From Limosilactobacillus fermentum (GTDB lineage Bacteria; Bacillota; Bacilli; Lactobacillales; Lactobacillaceae): DNA of 64,000 nucleotides. The position numbers and the translations under genes were made by a program. A model generated the notes under the pieces. That model did no database searches and was not told the DNA's origin. It worked only from the letters and a program-made list of their open reading frames with translations. Position 1 is the first letter of the stretch; each line of letters starts with the position of its first letter. This document shows positions 31,866-40,841 of the stretch, piece after piece. Location of the stretch: NCBI RefSeq assembly GCF_013394085.1, contig NZ_CP040910.1:1230905-1294904 (forward strand), in the 5' to 3' direction.

Positions 31866-34122
31866 TGAAGAAGTTTCTCGGCGAAGCCAACGCCCCCACA
31901 AGGATCGCGGCGGCCGGGGACGGGGCTCGATTCTAAAACGAATCTTCTTGTGGGCCCTTAGTCTCTTCGTCCTCGCCTTCGTGGCACTGGCGGCCCTGTT
32001 TTTCTACTACGCCTCCAGCGCCCCCACGATCACCGAAAACGACCTCAAGAGTCAAACCACCACCACGATTTACGATGCCAACAACAAGGTCATCTCGCGG
32101 TTGGGGGCCCAGAAGCGTGAATACGCCTCGAACTCGGAGATTCCAACCCTCTTAAAGCACGGGGTCGTTGCCATCGAAGACCGCCGCTTTTACCAAGGCC
32201 ACGGGGTGGACCCGGTCCGGATCGTGGAAGCGGCGATCGACAACGTCTTACACCGTTCGAACGGGATGCAAGGGGGGTCCACGATTACCCAGCAGTTAGT
32301 CAAGTTGTCGGTCTTTTCGACGGCCGCTTCGGACCAAACCTTCAAGCGCAAGGCCCAAGAAGCCTGGCTGGCCATCAACGTGGAACGCCACTTCACCAAA
32401 AACCAGATCCTCGACTTTTACATCAATAAGGTCTACATGGGGAACGGGGTTTACGGGATGAAGACGGCCGCCCAGTACTACTACGGTAAGAGCCTAAAGG
32501 AATTGGACCTCTCCCAACTGGCCCTGTTAGCCGGGATTCCGCAGTCACCAACCTACTACAACCCGGCCAACACCGACACTAAGCCGGCCACCCAGCGGCG
32601 CAACGAGGTCTTGGCCGCCATGGTCCGGGCTAAGTACATTACCCAGGCCCAGGCCAACGCCGCCATGAAGGAAAGCGTCACCGACGGGCTCGATTCCACC
32701 CACGGTAACACCAGTTCCAACGATTCTAGCGTTGACGAAAAGGTGGTGGACTCCTATGTCAAGGAAGTCCTGACCCAGCTGGAAGCCAAGGGATACAACC
32801 CGAACACTGACGGCTTGCAAGTGCACACCTCCTTAGACCTGGGGGCCCAAGAAGAACTGTACAACGCCGCTAACAACACGGTTCCCTTCCAAAGCGATAA
32901 GATGCAGACCGGGGTCGCCGTCGTCAACCCGCACAACGGTCAAGTGGTCGCCATGCTTGGGGGCCGCAAGACCGGGGACGTGGTGTACGGGCTTAACCGG
33001 GCCGTGCAAACCGACCGTTCCTCCGGGTCAACGGCCAAGCCGATCATGGACTACGGGCCGGCCATCCAGTACCTGAAGTGGCCAACCTACTACGCCCTGT
33101 CCGACACCAAGTTCACCTTCCCGGGCACCAACACCGTCTTGCACGACTTTGATAACCAGTACAAGGGCACGATGACGATGCGGACCGCCCTGGTTGAATC
33201 ACGGAACGTGCCGGCCGTCCGGACCCTGCAAGCCGTGGGGATTTCCCGGGCCACTAAGTTCTTAAAGGGCTTAGGGATCTCACAAAAGTCGGCCTACACC
33301 CTGGCTAACGGGATCGGCCTCTACGTCTCCCCACTGCAAATCGCCGCTTCTTACGCCGCCTTTGCCAACGGGGGAACTTACTACAAGCCGTACTACATCA
33401 CTTCCATTACCACTCAGGATGGCAACACCATCAACTACAACAAGAGCGGTAAAACGGCGATGAATAAGGCGACGGCTTACATGATCACCGACATGCTCAA
33501 AGGGGTCATCAACTCTTCCGATGGTTCCGGAACGGCCGCCAAGCTCTCCGGGGTTAACCAAGCCGGTAAGACCGGGACGACCTCGGCATACTCGGCAGCC
33601 ACCGGAACAACTTCCAACACCAACTCCGGGGTCATGGACTCTTGGATGGCTGGTTACACCAAGAACTACTCAATTGCGGTTTGGACTGGTTTTGACAACG
33701 CCAAGACCTCGATTTCCTCCTCGTACACCAAGGCGGCTCAGTACCTCTACCGGGACGTCATGCAGTACCTGGACGCCGAAAACCACGCCAGCGATTGGAC
33801 GATGCCAAGCACGGTCGAAGCCGTTCAAGTTAACGGGGTCCGGCAGTTGGTAATCAAGGACTCCAAGTGGGCCCTGACGGTTACCTCTTCCACCTCGAGC
33901 TCTAGTTCCAACTCCTCTAGTTCAACGAGTTCCAGTTCTAGTTCTTCAAGATCGAGTTCTTCTAGTTCCTCGAGTGAAAGCTCCAGTTCCAGTTCGAGCT
34001 CCAGCTCTAGTTCGAGTTCTAGTTCCACCCCGTCTAGTTCGAGTTCCTCAAGCAACTCTGCTTCGACGCCAACTCCTGCTAGTTCCACCCCTACGACAAC
34101 GCCAACGACACCAACGCAATAA
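31858..34122 (+). CDS. pbp1A: Class A penicillin-binding protein 1A
   Basis: 754 aa bifunctional wall synthase. A short basic cytoplasmic tail precedes one transmembrane helix (about residues 27-50). The glycosyltransferase domain (about 75-240) shows VVAIEDRRFYQGHGVDP and GGSTITQQLVKLS. The transpeptidase (about 330-620) has SSGSTAKP (SxxK), a serine-x-asparagine in VESRNVPAV and AGKTGTT. From about residue 675 the C-terminus is nearly all serine, then Thr/Pro, with no fold of its own. Start overlaps recU by 8 bp. Confidence 0.95.
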   Translation: MNNEEVSRRSQRPHKDRGGRGRGSILKRIFLWALSLFVLAFVALAALFFYYASSAPTITENDLKSQTTTTIYDANNKVISRLGAQKREYASNSEIPTLLKHGVVAIEDRRFYQGHGVDPVRIVEAAIDNVLHRSNGMQGGSTITQQLVKLSVFSTAASDQTFKRKAQEAWLAINVERHFTKNQILDFYINKVYMGNGVYGMKTAAQYYYGKSLKELDLSQLALLAGIPQSPTYYNPANTDTKPATQRRNEVLAAMVRAKYITQAQANAAMKESVTDGLDSTHGNTSSNDSSVDEKVVDSYVKEVLTQLEAKGYNPNTDGLQVHTSLDLGAQEELYNAANNTVPFQSDKMQTGVAVVNPHNGQVVAMLGGRKTGDVVYGLNRAVQTDRSSGSTAKPIMDYGPAIQYLKWPTYYALSDTKFTFPGTNTVLHDFDNQYKGTMTMRTALVESRNVPAVRTLQAVGISRATKFLKGLGISQKSAYTLANGIGLYVSPLQIAASYAAFANGGTYYKPYYITSITTQDGNTINYNKSGKTAMNKATAYMITDMLKGVINSSDGSGTAAKLSGVNQAGKTGTTSAYSAATGTTSNTNSGVMDSWMAGYTKNYSIAVWTGFDNAKTSISSSYTKAAQYLYRDVMQYLDAENHASDWTMPSTVEAVQVNGVRQLVIKDSKWALTVTSSTSSSSSNSSSSTSSSSSSSRSSSSSSSSESSSSSSSSSSSSSSSSTPSSSSSSSNSASTPTPASSTPTTTPTTPTQ

Positions 34123-34150
34123 AGCAATAAAGCACTAGCTGAATACAAAA

Positions 34151-34191
34151 CAAGAGGCCTGGAGAAAGCAGCTTTCTCCAGGCCTCTTGTT
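34151..34191 (+). terminator. Terminator after pbp1A
   Basis: AAGAGGCCTGGAGAAAG and CTTTCTCCAGGCCTCTT pair almost perfectly around CAG. It also lies at the end of the convergent EamA gene, so it may act both ways. A trace of palindromic-element tail follows (34199-34230). Confidence 0.85.
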
Positions 34192-34236
34192 GTCTATTCG
34201 AATGTCAAACGGAAAACGTGGCCAATAACATCCACC

Positions 34237-35148
34237 CTATTCCCGATACGCCAAGCGTTGGCGTCCCCGTTGTAGGATGTAAATGGCGATGATGACGATG
34301 ACAATCCCGAGCGCTTCCACCCAGTTTAGGTTGAGGCTGAAAAAGATCACCGATAAGATCGTCGTCACGATTGGTTGCACCGCGTCCATGATCGAAACAA
34401 CGTCGGACGGGGCGAAGTGAATGGCTTCTAACAAGAGGCCAAACGGGATCGCCGTCCCGAACAAGACGACCGTCGCCACCGAACCAACCAGGGTGACGGT
34501 GACGTGAGGCGGGTTAACCCAAAACGGGTGGTAGAGGTTAAATAAGATCCCGGCGATCATCGTCCCCCACCCTAACACCACCAGCGGCGGGTTCGTTTCG
34601 TTAGCCTTGCGCGGCAAGACGACGTAAAAGGCGGCGGTGATCCCGGAACCGATCCCCCACAACAGCGAAACCAGCGGAATCGCCAAGTGGGCGAAGTCAC
34701 CCCGGGTGATGCAAAGGACCACCCCGACCAGGGCAATCACAAAGGCCAAAACGTCGCTGCGGATTGGCCGTTGCCCCCTAACCACGCTGCCCAACACAAT
34801 AAAGAGGGGCGCCAGGTATTGTAAAATCGTCGCCATCGAGGCGTTCCCGGTCTGGATGGCGTAGTAAAAGGTTAAGAGGTTGGCCATCAGCCCGAAGATG
34901 GCGTATGTGATCACCGAAAGGGCGCTGCGCTTGTCAGCAAAAATAGCAAAGGTCTTCTTACCGTACAAAACCAGTGAAATGGCAAGCAGTAAGACGCCGG
35001 CGGAAAAGGTCCGCATTGACAGCATCCACGGGGCTGGGATGGCCAGGTTTTGCGAGATTAGTTGCAAAACCGTGCCGGAAATCCCCCAGCTCCCCGATGC
35101 CAAGGCCGCCAGCAGGATCCCGCGGCTGATCCGACGATAGTTATTCAT
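34237..35148 (-). CDS. EamA/DMT family transporter
   Basis: 303 aa with ten hydrophobic helices in two repeats of five, the EamA arrangement; the second repeat begins near AIPLVSLLWGIGSGITAAFYV. Drug/metabolite transporters of this group export small metabolites, amino acids or toxic compounds. The C-terminus is basic (QRGRQRLAYRE). Monocistronic, no clue to the substrate. Confidence 0.85.
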   Translation of the reverse strand: MNNYRRISRGILLAALASGSWGISGTVLQLISQNLAIPAPWMLSMRTFSAGVLLLAISLVLYGKKTFAIFADKRSALSVITYAIFGLMANLLTFYYAIQTGNASMATILQYLAPLFIVLGSVVRGQRPIRSDVLAFVIALVGVVLCITRGDFAHLAIPLVSLLWGIGSGITAAFYVVLPRKANETNPPLVVLGWGTMIAGILFNLYHPFWVNPPHVTVTLVGSVATVVLFGTAIPFGLLLEAIHFAPSDVVSIMDAVQPIVTTILSVIFFSLNLNWVEALGIVIVIIAIYILQRGRQRLAYRE

Positions 35149-35276
35149 GTTCGTTCCCCCTAAAATTAGTTACGAGTACCATCCTATCATAAACGAATAG
35201 CCGGCGCCATTTCTTTGGTTGGCAAGGGCGGCCTGCGGGGCTATTATTAAAAGAAAACGCTTGCGGAGGAATGATT

Positions 35277-36290
35277 ATGCAACTAAAAGTAGATCGTTAT
35301 CAAAACATGACTTACCGGCGGGTCGGCAAGAGCGGCCTCAAGCTTTCGGCCATTGGACTGGGCTTTTGGCACAACTTCGGCTCCGTTGACCCGTTCGATC
35401 AACAACGGGCGATCATCAAGGCCGCCCTCGACCTAGGGATTACCTACTTCGACCTCGCCAACAACTACGGCCCGACCCCGGGTAGCGCCGAAGAAAACCT
35501 CGGCCGGCTGTTGAGGACCGACCTAAAGCCCTACCGCGATGAACTGGTGATCGCCACCAAGGCCGGCTACCACATGTGGGAGGGACCTTACGGTGAGTGG
35601 GGATCCAAAAAGAGCATCATTGCGAGCGCCGACCAGAGCCTGACGCGGCTGGGGTTAGACTACGTTGACATCTTTTATTCCCACCGCCCCGACCCAGAGA
35701 CCCCGTTTGAAGAAACCGCCCTGGCCCTCGACCAGCTGGTCCACCAAGGGAAGGCCCTGTACATCGGGATTTCTAACTACTCCGGCGCCCAAGCTAAGGA
35801 AATGGCGACGATTTTTGACGACTTGAAGACCCCCTACATCGTCTGCCAAAATCGCTATAACCTCTTTAACCGCCAGGTCGAAAGCGACCTCTTCCCTGAG
35901 CTCAAGCGGGCTGGCAAGGCCATGGTCGCCTTCTCACCGCTTTGCCAGGGCCTGTTAACCAACAAGTACCTCAACGGCATCCCGGCGGACTCACGGGCGG
36001 CCAAGACGACCAGCCCCTTCTTGCACCCAAGCCAAGTGGAACAGACCCTCGCCACGGTCAAAAGGCTTAACCAAATTGCCAGCGACCGGGGACAAACCCT
36101 GGCCGAAATGGCCCTTTCCTGGGACCTGAGGAGTGACCTGGTGGCCTCCGTGATCGCCGGGGCGTCGCGGCCAGAACAACTTGTCGCCAACGTCATGGCG
36201 CTCAACGCCCCCGCCTTCACCGCTGATGAACTGACGGCGATTGACGCTGCTCTGGCGGCCCAGGCGGAGGTTGATTGGTCAAGGGAATAG
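35277..36290 (+). CDS. Aldo/keto reductase (YghZ-like)
   Basis: About 337 aa. The ATG at 35277 gives proper spacing from GCGGAGGA, whereas the ATG at 35271 abuts it. AKR features are the catalytic Asp-Tyr region (YFDLANNYGPTPGSAEENLG), Lys in VIATKAGYHMWEG and the nucleotide site ASRPEQL. The length and the N-terminal YRRVGKSGLKLSAIGLG fit the AKR14-type enzymes that reduce glyceraldehyde 3-phosphate and methylglyoxal. Cytosolic, single gene, followed directly by the tandem palindromes. Confidence 0.9.
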   Translation: MQLKVDRYQNMTYRRVGKSGLKLSAIGLGFWHNFGSVDPFDQQRAIIKAALDLGITYFDLANNYGPTPGSAEENLGRLLRTDLKPYRDELVIATKAGYHMWEGPYGEWGSKKSIIASADQSLTRLGLDYVDIFYSHRPDPETPFEETALALDQLVHQGKALYIGISNYSGAQAKEMATIFDDLKTPYIVCQNRYNLFNRQVESDLFPELKRAGKAMVAFSPLCQGLLTNKYLNGIPADSRAAKTTSPFLHPSQVEQTLATVKRLNQIASDRGQTLAEMALSWDLRSDLVASVIAGASRPEQLVANVMALNAPAFTADELTAIDAALAAQAEVDWSRE

Positions 36291-36828
36291 GGAAGTGTGA
36301 CCCACCGGTAAGGCAGGCCGTGGGCTAAGGCTCGGACACAGGTTAGCGCGTCAGCGGTGTTCTGTGGCCTGACTTAGCCACTAGGCCTGCGGGTGGGGAG
36401 CACGTTATTGGAAGTGTGACCCACCAGTAAGGCAGGCCGTGGGCTAAGGCTCGGACACAGGTTAGCGCGTCAGTGGTGTTCTGTGGTCTGACTTAGCCAC
36501 TAGGCCTGCGGGTGGGGAGCACGTTATTGGAAGTGTGACCCACCAGTAAGGCAGGCCGTGGGCTAAGGCTCGGACACAGGTTAGCGCGTCAGTGGTGTTC
36601 TGTGGTCTGACTTAGCCACTAGGCCTGCGGGTGGGGAGCACGTTATTGGAAGTGTGACCCACCAGTAAGGCAGGCCGTGGGCTAAGGCTCGGACACAGGT
36701 TAGCGCGTCAGTGATGACCCACCAGTAAGGCAGGCCGTGGGCTAAGGCTCGGACACAGGTTAGCGCGTCAGTGGTGTTCTGTGGTCTGACTTAGCCACTA
36801 GGCCTGCGGGTGGGGAGCACGTTATCTT
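36291..36828. repeat. Tandem array of 119-bp palindromic units (copy F)
   Basis: Units begin with GGAAGTGTGACCCACC at 36291, 36410, 36529 and 36648 (exact 119-bp period); the fourth breaks off at about 36714 and a further copy then runs to about 36828. Units 2 and 3 appear identical; unit 1 differs at a few bases. Each unit is itself an imperfect palindrome, outer GACCCACC / GGTGGGGAGCAC, middle GCAGGCCGTGGGCTAAG / CTTAGCCACTAGGCCTGC. It fills most of the 0.7-kb gap before the DUF1002 gene. No open frame of interest. Confidence 0.92.
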
Positions 36829-36834
36829 AGGAAA

Positions 36835-36945
36835 GTGGGAAATAACCTTCTCGGCAGGTCGTATGACTAAGCTCGGACGAACGGTTAGTGCGGAACGCAC
36901 TGTTCTTCAGCCTGCTTAGGCACTAGGCCTGCGGTTATTTACCAC
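36835..36945. repeat. Nested palindromic element, copy G
   Basis: GTGGGAAATAACC ... GGTTATTTACCAC, closely matching copies A and C, with the same tail (ttttctgtctaacattcg) and terminator after it. Two sub-types of the family, TAAATAACC-armed and GACCCACC-armed, thus stand side by side here. Confidence 0.85.
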
Positions 36946-36974
36946 GTTTTCTGTCTAACATTCGGGAATACAAC

Positions 36975-37018
36975 AAGAGGCTGGGAGAAAACTGTGTTTT
37001 CTCCCAGCCTCTATTTTT
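36975..37018. terminator. Bidirectional terminator before DUF1002 gene end
   Basis: AGAGGCTGGGAGAAAAC and GTTTTCTCCCAGCCTCT pair; A-run or U-run on either side. Confidence 0.8.
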
Positions 37019-37023
37019 CTTTC

Positions 37024-38031
37024 TTAGTTAAACAAGTTTTGGATCCAGGCGATCAGCTTTTGGAACCAGTTTTGGGCGTCCTTGACCGCCGTCTTAGCGG
37101 CTTCGGAGTTGGCCCAGTTCTTGGACTTGTTCATCAGATCCCCGGTCGAGTTTTTAACGTTATTGATCGTGTTAGTCACGTTATTAACGTAGGTCTTGGA
37201 ACTAGAGATCGGCGAATCCCGGAAGGTAATCAGGGCGTTGACGATCGTCGTTTGGGCGCTAGAACTGGTCTTGGAGGCAATCCCCTGGTTCTCCAGGGCC
37301 TTGGTTAAGATGGCCTGGATCTGGGCGGAATCGTCAGTTTGGCCGTCCTGCTTGTCTTGGGCGACTTGCTTAGAAACGTTCCCGACGGCGGCCATTAGCT
37401 TACCCGGGTACGAGGAGTCGCCCGAGTTTTCGTTAATTGCCCCCTGGGTGGCGTCCAGGACCTGGTTGGCGGCGCTGGTGTTTTGGCTGTCCAGGTTCTG
37501 CCCGTCAGCGGCCAGGGCCTTGTAAACCCCGGTCAAAGCAGATTCACCGGACACGGCCCGGTTGGCGGTCACGACGATCGTAACGTCGGTTACCCCGGCC
37601 ATCTGGGCCACCATGGCGTACTGTTGGGCCGTCACCTGGGTGATGTTGGACTCGCCGTCGTACTTCTTGATGTTAACCCGCACCCCGGAACCCGGGTCGG
37701 ACGGGGCGATCGCAACCGATGAAATCATGGCGGCGTTGGTGGTCGTCCCGTTGCCGATGTACTTCTCATAGTCACTCGCCGTGGCGGTCAGCTTTTCAAA
37801 CGAGGAGTCGACCCCCATCGTCGAATTCAGGGTGGAGTAGGCACTCTCCGGCGCCCCCGCACCGTACACCACGTAGGATTTGGAGATCGTGTGGGTCGTT
37901 GACGTGGTACTGGATGATGATGAACTTGCCTGGGTCGTCGTGTCGGCGTGGGCCTGCACGGCGGGGACCACGGCCCCGCCACAGAGGAGTGCCGCTACCA
38001 TCAGCGTCGTCATTAGGGTTCTTTTTTTCAT
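37024..38031 (-). CDS. Secreted DUF1002 protein
   Basis: 335 aa. A signal peptide (MKKRTLMTTLMVAALLCGG then AVVPAVQAHAD, cleavage after about residue 29) is followed by a Ser/Thr linker and the DUF1002 domain (KSYVVYGAGAPESAYSTLNS onward). The C-terminus ends in an amphipathic Trp-rich segment, WFQKLIAWIQNLFN. Homologs such as B. subtilis YpuA are exported and uncharacterised. An AGGAAT-type site precedes the ATG. Confidence 0.88.
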   Translation of the reverse strand: MKKRTLMTTLMVAALLCGGAVVPAVQAHADTTTQASSSSSSTTSTTHTISKSYVVYGAGAPESAYSTLNSTMGVDSSFEKLTATASDYEKYIGNGTTTNAAMISSVAIAPSDPGSGVRVNIKKYDGESNITQVTAQQYAMVAQMAGVTDVTIVVTANRAVSGESALTGVYKALAADGQNLDSQNTSAANQVLDATQGAINENSGDSSYPGKLMAAVGNVSKQVAQDKQDGQTDDSAQIQAILTKALENQGIASKTSSSAQTTIVNALITFRDSPISSSKTYVNNVTNTINNVKNSTGDLMNKSKNWANSEAAKTAVKDAQNWFQKLIAWIQNLFN

Positions 38032-38130
38032 CGTAATTCCTCCGTTAATGAAAGTACCCTTATTATACCCGTTTAGCTAAGCACCGGGGGCTTTTTCAGC
38101 ACGATTTAGTGATTAATTAATGGTTGCCGG

Positions 38131-38859
38131 CTACTCAGTTTGGTCGGGGTGCAGTTTTTTAAGCGACGCCTTTAAAACTAATGGTTTATCACTGGTTGAA
38201 CCCGGGCGCCCTTCCCCCCGTTGTTCCCGCGCCAGCTCGTACTGGTGCTTATCGGCCATCACTTGTTGTGGCGTCGTCAAGCGGCTCTGGCGCCAGCGCC
38301 GCAAGATCCCTTCAATGTACTTCAAGTTGTACTTACCGGCCAGCACCGCTTCTTTTAGGGCCAGCTGAACCAAATCTAACTGGTAGTGGTCCTCATCCAG
38401 CCACTGGTTGACCGTTTGCATCTCCATCGGCGAAATCGTGCGGCCAAACTCGACTTGGATCTGGTTGAAGAGTTCGGACCGGCTGAGGTCAGCCTGCTTT
38501 TGTTCGTTGACCACCCGCTCGTGGTTTACGGCCCGGGCCAAACGGTCGTAGAGGGGGGTGAAGTCGTAGTAGGCGTCCTCCTTGCCATCCGGTTGGCGGC
38601 GCAAGCGCTGTTCAACCAGGTTTTTCTTGGTCATTTGGTGGACTAGCTCAAACACCTGCTTGGAACTGGTCCCCAGGTGATCGGCAACCAGCTCGAGGTC
38701 GGGGGTCGGGTTCCCCCGGTCAATGTAAGACTTCAGCTCTAAGTAGACCATTAATTCCCCGGTGGTCATGTCGATGTCGTGGTAGTGATGCAACAAGAGG
38801 TTGGAAACGTTGGTGCTCCCTGCCTCCAGCATCGTCATCAAGAATTGATTTTCCGCCAT
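38131..38859 (-). CDS. dnaD: DNA replication protein DnaD
   Basis: About 242 aa from ATG 38857-38859 after GGGGGAGGAAAA. The N-terminal winged-helix domain (about residues 1-110) is followed by the DnaD C-terminal domain with FGRTISPMEMQTVNQWLDED and KYNLKYIEGILRRWRQ, the conserved YxxxILxxW motif. It remodels DNA at oriC and at restart sites to help load the helicase. Position after asnS matches Bacillus (dinG-ypmB-asnS-dnaD). Confidence 0.92.
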   Translation of the reverse strand: MAENQFLMTMLEAGSTNVSNLLLHHYHDIDMTTGELMVYLELKSYIDRGNPTPDLELVADHLGTSSKQVFELVHQMTKKNLVEQRLRRQPDGKEDAYYDFTPLYDRLARAVNHERVVNEQKQADLSRSELFNQIQVEFGRTISPMEMQTVNQWLDEDHYQLDLVQLALKEAVLAGKYNLKYIEGILRRWRQSRLTTPQQVMADKHQYELAREQRGEGRPGSTSDKPLVLKASLKKLHPDQTE

Positions 38860-38883
38860 TTTTCCTCCCCCACTAGGTGCTAA

Positions 38884-38928
38884 CAAGAGGAGGCCGGGAA
38901 TAACCGCAGTTTTCCCAGCCTCCTCTTG
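38884..38928 (-). terminator. Hairpin between asnS and dnaD
   Basis: AAGAGGAGGCCGGGAA and TTCCCAGCCTCCTCTT pair; in leftward reading it falls after the asnS stop and before the dnaD ribosome binding site, so dnaD may have its own promoter. Confidence 0.7.
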
Positions 38929-38950
38929 AATTTTTAACTATCGCTATTTA

Positions 38951-40246
38951 TTACGGGTACAGACGGTTTAAGAGCCGTGGGAACGGAATCGTCTCCCGGA
39001 CGTGGTCTTGCAGGGCAATCCACGTTAAGAAGCGTTCCAGCCCGAGCCCGTAACCGGAGTGCGGCACGGAACCGTACTTCCGCAGGTCTAAGTACCATTG
39101 GTAATCCTTTTCGTCTAAGCCGGCGTCAGCAATGGCTTGGCGCAGGGTTTCGTAGTCAGTTTCCCGTTCGGAACCACCGATGATTTCCCCGTAGCCTTCT
39201 GGGGCCAAGAGGTCGGCACAGACGTAAACGTCGTCGCGAGTCGGGTGGCCCTTCATGTAGAACGGCTTGATCGCCTTCGGGTAATTGAGCACGAAGACCG
39301 GCTTAGAGAATTGGTCGGCTAAGTAGGTTTCCTCCGGAGAACCGAAGTCTTCACCCCACTTGATGTCCATCCCGGCCTTTTGCAGCATTTCGATGGCTTC
39401 ATCATAGCTAATCCGCGGGTACGGCAGCTGGGTGAACGGCTTTAAGGTTTCCGGATCGCGGCCGAGCACTTCTAATTCGCGGCTGCAGTCGTCAATTACC
39501 TTTTGGATCAGGTAGGCCACGTATTGTTCTTGCAGTTCCAAGCTTTCTTCTTGGTGCATGAAGGCCATTTCCGGTTCGATCATCCAGAACTCGATCAGGT
39601 GACGGCGGGTCTTGGACTTTTCGGCCCGGAAGACCGGCCCAAAGGAGTAGACCCGGTTTAAGGCCATCGCCCCGGCTTCTTCGTAGAGCTGACCGGATTG
39701 GGACAGGTAGGCGTCTTGGTCGAAGTATTCGGTGTGGAATAAGTCGGTCGTCCCTTCCGGTGCGTTCCCGGTCAGAATCGGCGGGTCGATCTTGGTGAAG
39801 CCGTGTTCACCGAAGAATTCGTAGTTAGCCCGGATGACCCGGTCACGAATCCGCATCATTGCTTGGGGCTTGCTGGAACGCAGCCACAGGTGGCGGTGAT
39901 CGAGCAAGAAGTCGATCCCGTGTTCCTTGTTACCAATCGGGTATTCATCGGAGTCGCCGATCAGTTCGAGTTCTTCGATTTGGATTTCGTAACCGAACTT
40001 AGAACGGGTGTCTTCGTGGATTTCCCCGGTCACCCACAGGCTAACTTCTTGGCGTAGGTGGCGCGCCATTTCAAAGGTCTCTTCGTCGACCTTGTTTTTT
40101 AACAAGACCCCTTGGAAAAAGGCCGTCCCGTCACGCAGTTGCAGGAAGGCAATCTTCCCGCTGGACCGCTTATCGGTTAACCATACCCCAATGCGCACGC
40201 GTTCGTTGACGTGCTTGGGCGCATCAATGATGTTGATGGTTTGCAC
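38951..40246 (-). CDS. asnS: Asparaginyl-tRNA synthetase
   Basis: About 431 aa. The better start is GTG at 40244-40246 ([20 protein letters not shown]), 6 bp after GGAGGG; the ATG at 40261 lies within that site. An OB-fold anticodon domain (to about residue 105) precedes the class II core with motif 2 ([20 protein letters not shown]) and motif 3 ([12 protein letters not shown]). The GxxxGxxR-type end and AsnRS-specific features such as [11 protein letters not shown] are present. It charges tRNA-Asn directly. Confidence 0.95.
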   Translation of the reverse strand: MQTINIIDAPKHVNERVRIGVWLTDKRSSGKIAFLQLRDGTAFFQGVLLKNKVDEETFEMARHLRQEVSLWVTGEIHEDTRSKFGYEIQIEELELIGDSDEYPIGNKEHGIDFLLDHRHLWLRSSKPQAMMRIRDRVIRANYEFFGEHGFTKIDPPILTGNAPEGTTDLFHTEYFDQDAYLSQSGQLYEEAGAMALNRVYSFGPVFRAEKSKTRRHLIEFWMIEPEMAFMHQEESLELQEQYVAYLIQKVIDDCSRELEVLGRDPETLKPFTQLPYPRISYDEAIEMLQKAGMDIKWGEDFGSPEETYLADQFSKPVFVLNYPKAIKPFYMKGHPTRDDVYVCADLLAPEGYGEIIGGSERETDYETLRQAIADAGLDEKDYQWYLDLRKYGSVPHSGYGLGLERFLTWIALQDHVRETIPFPRLLNRLYP

Positions 40247-40272
40247 AATAATTCCCTCCAAATAGTGGTTGA

Positions 40273-40791
40273 TTATAAGTTGTTGATTTGTTGGATGCTC
40301 TTGCCACTGGTGAAACTAATCAGGTCATAACACAGGTTGCCCTTTTGGTTCAAGTAGGTCACTTCCCAAACCGGCTTGTTGTTAAAGATGCCCATGGCCA
40401 CCTTCAACACCCGCTTGGGGTTATCGGCCGTTTTAACCTCACTTTTGGCCTGACTAGCCGTTAATCCGGCGGACTGCTTGAGGACCCGGATGTCGCCCCC
40501 CTTTTGAGGCACCACCACCAAAATAGTTTGGCCCTTCGCATTTTTCCCCGCCACCGTGTAGTAGGTTTGGTCCCGATTGTAGATGTAAAAACCGCTCGTG
40601 GACTTTAACCCCGCGTACTTTTTCGCCATTGCCGTAGCCTGCTTTTGGGCGGCCGCCCGCGGGTGGTTAGCAATGGCGTACACGCTCCAAGTGACCAAGA
40701 TGACTAGCAAAAGCGTCACGACAATGTTGCGGACCGTCTTTTTAAACAACCGCCGACTTTGCTGACGCTGAACGTCTCGCCGACTTTGCAT
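40273..40791 (-). CDS. ypmB: YpmB-like DUF5590 protein
   Basis: 172 aa. A basic N-terminal tail and one transmembrane helix (about residues 25-45) lead to an extracytoplasmic PepSY-like domain with repeated alpha-beta pattern. Both sequence layout and position between dinG and asnS correspond to B. subtilis YpmB. Function unknown; PepSY-like domains often modulate enzymes or bind the wall. Confidence 0.8.
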   Translation of the reverse strand: MQSRRDVQRQQSRRLFKKTVRNIVVTLLLVILVTWSVYAIANHPRAAAQKQATAMAKKYAGLKSTSGFYIYNRDQTYYTVAGKNAKGQTILVVVPQKGGDIRVLKQSAGLTASQAKSEVKTADNPKRVLKVAMGIFNNKPVWEVTYLNQKGNLCYDLISFTSGKSIQQINNL

Positions 40792-40841
40792 AGAAGCCTT
40801 CCTTCCTAAAAATCAATATCTTTATTATTATAGCAAATTTC

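Noticed and set aside
36291-36828. Possible CRISPR array
   Set aside because: The 119-bp units are contiguous repeats with no unique spacers, are much too long for CRISPR repeats, and no cas genes are nearby.
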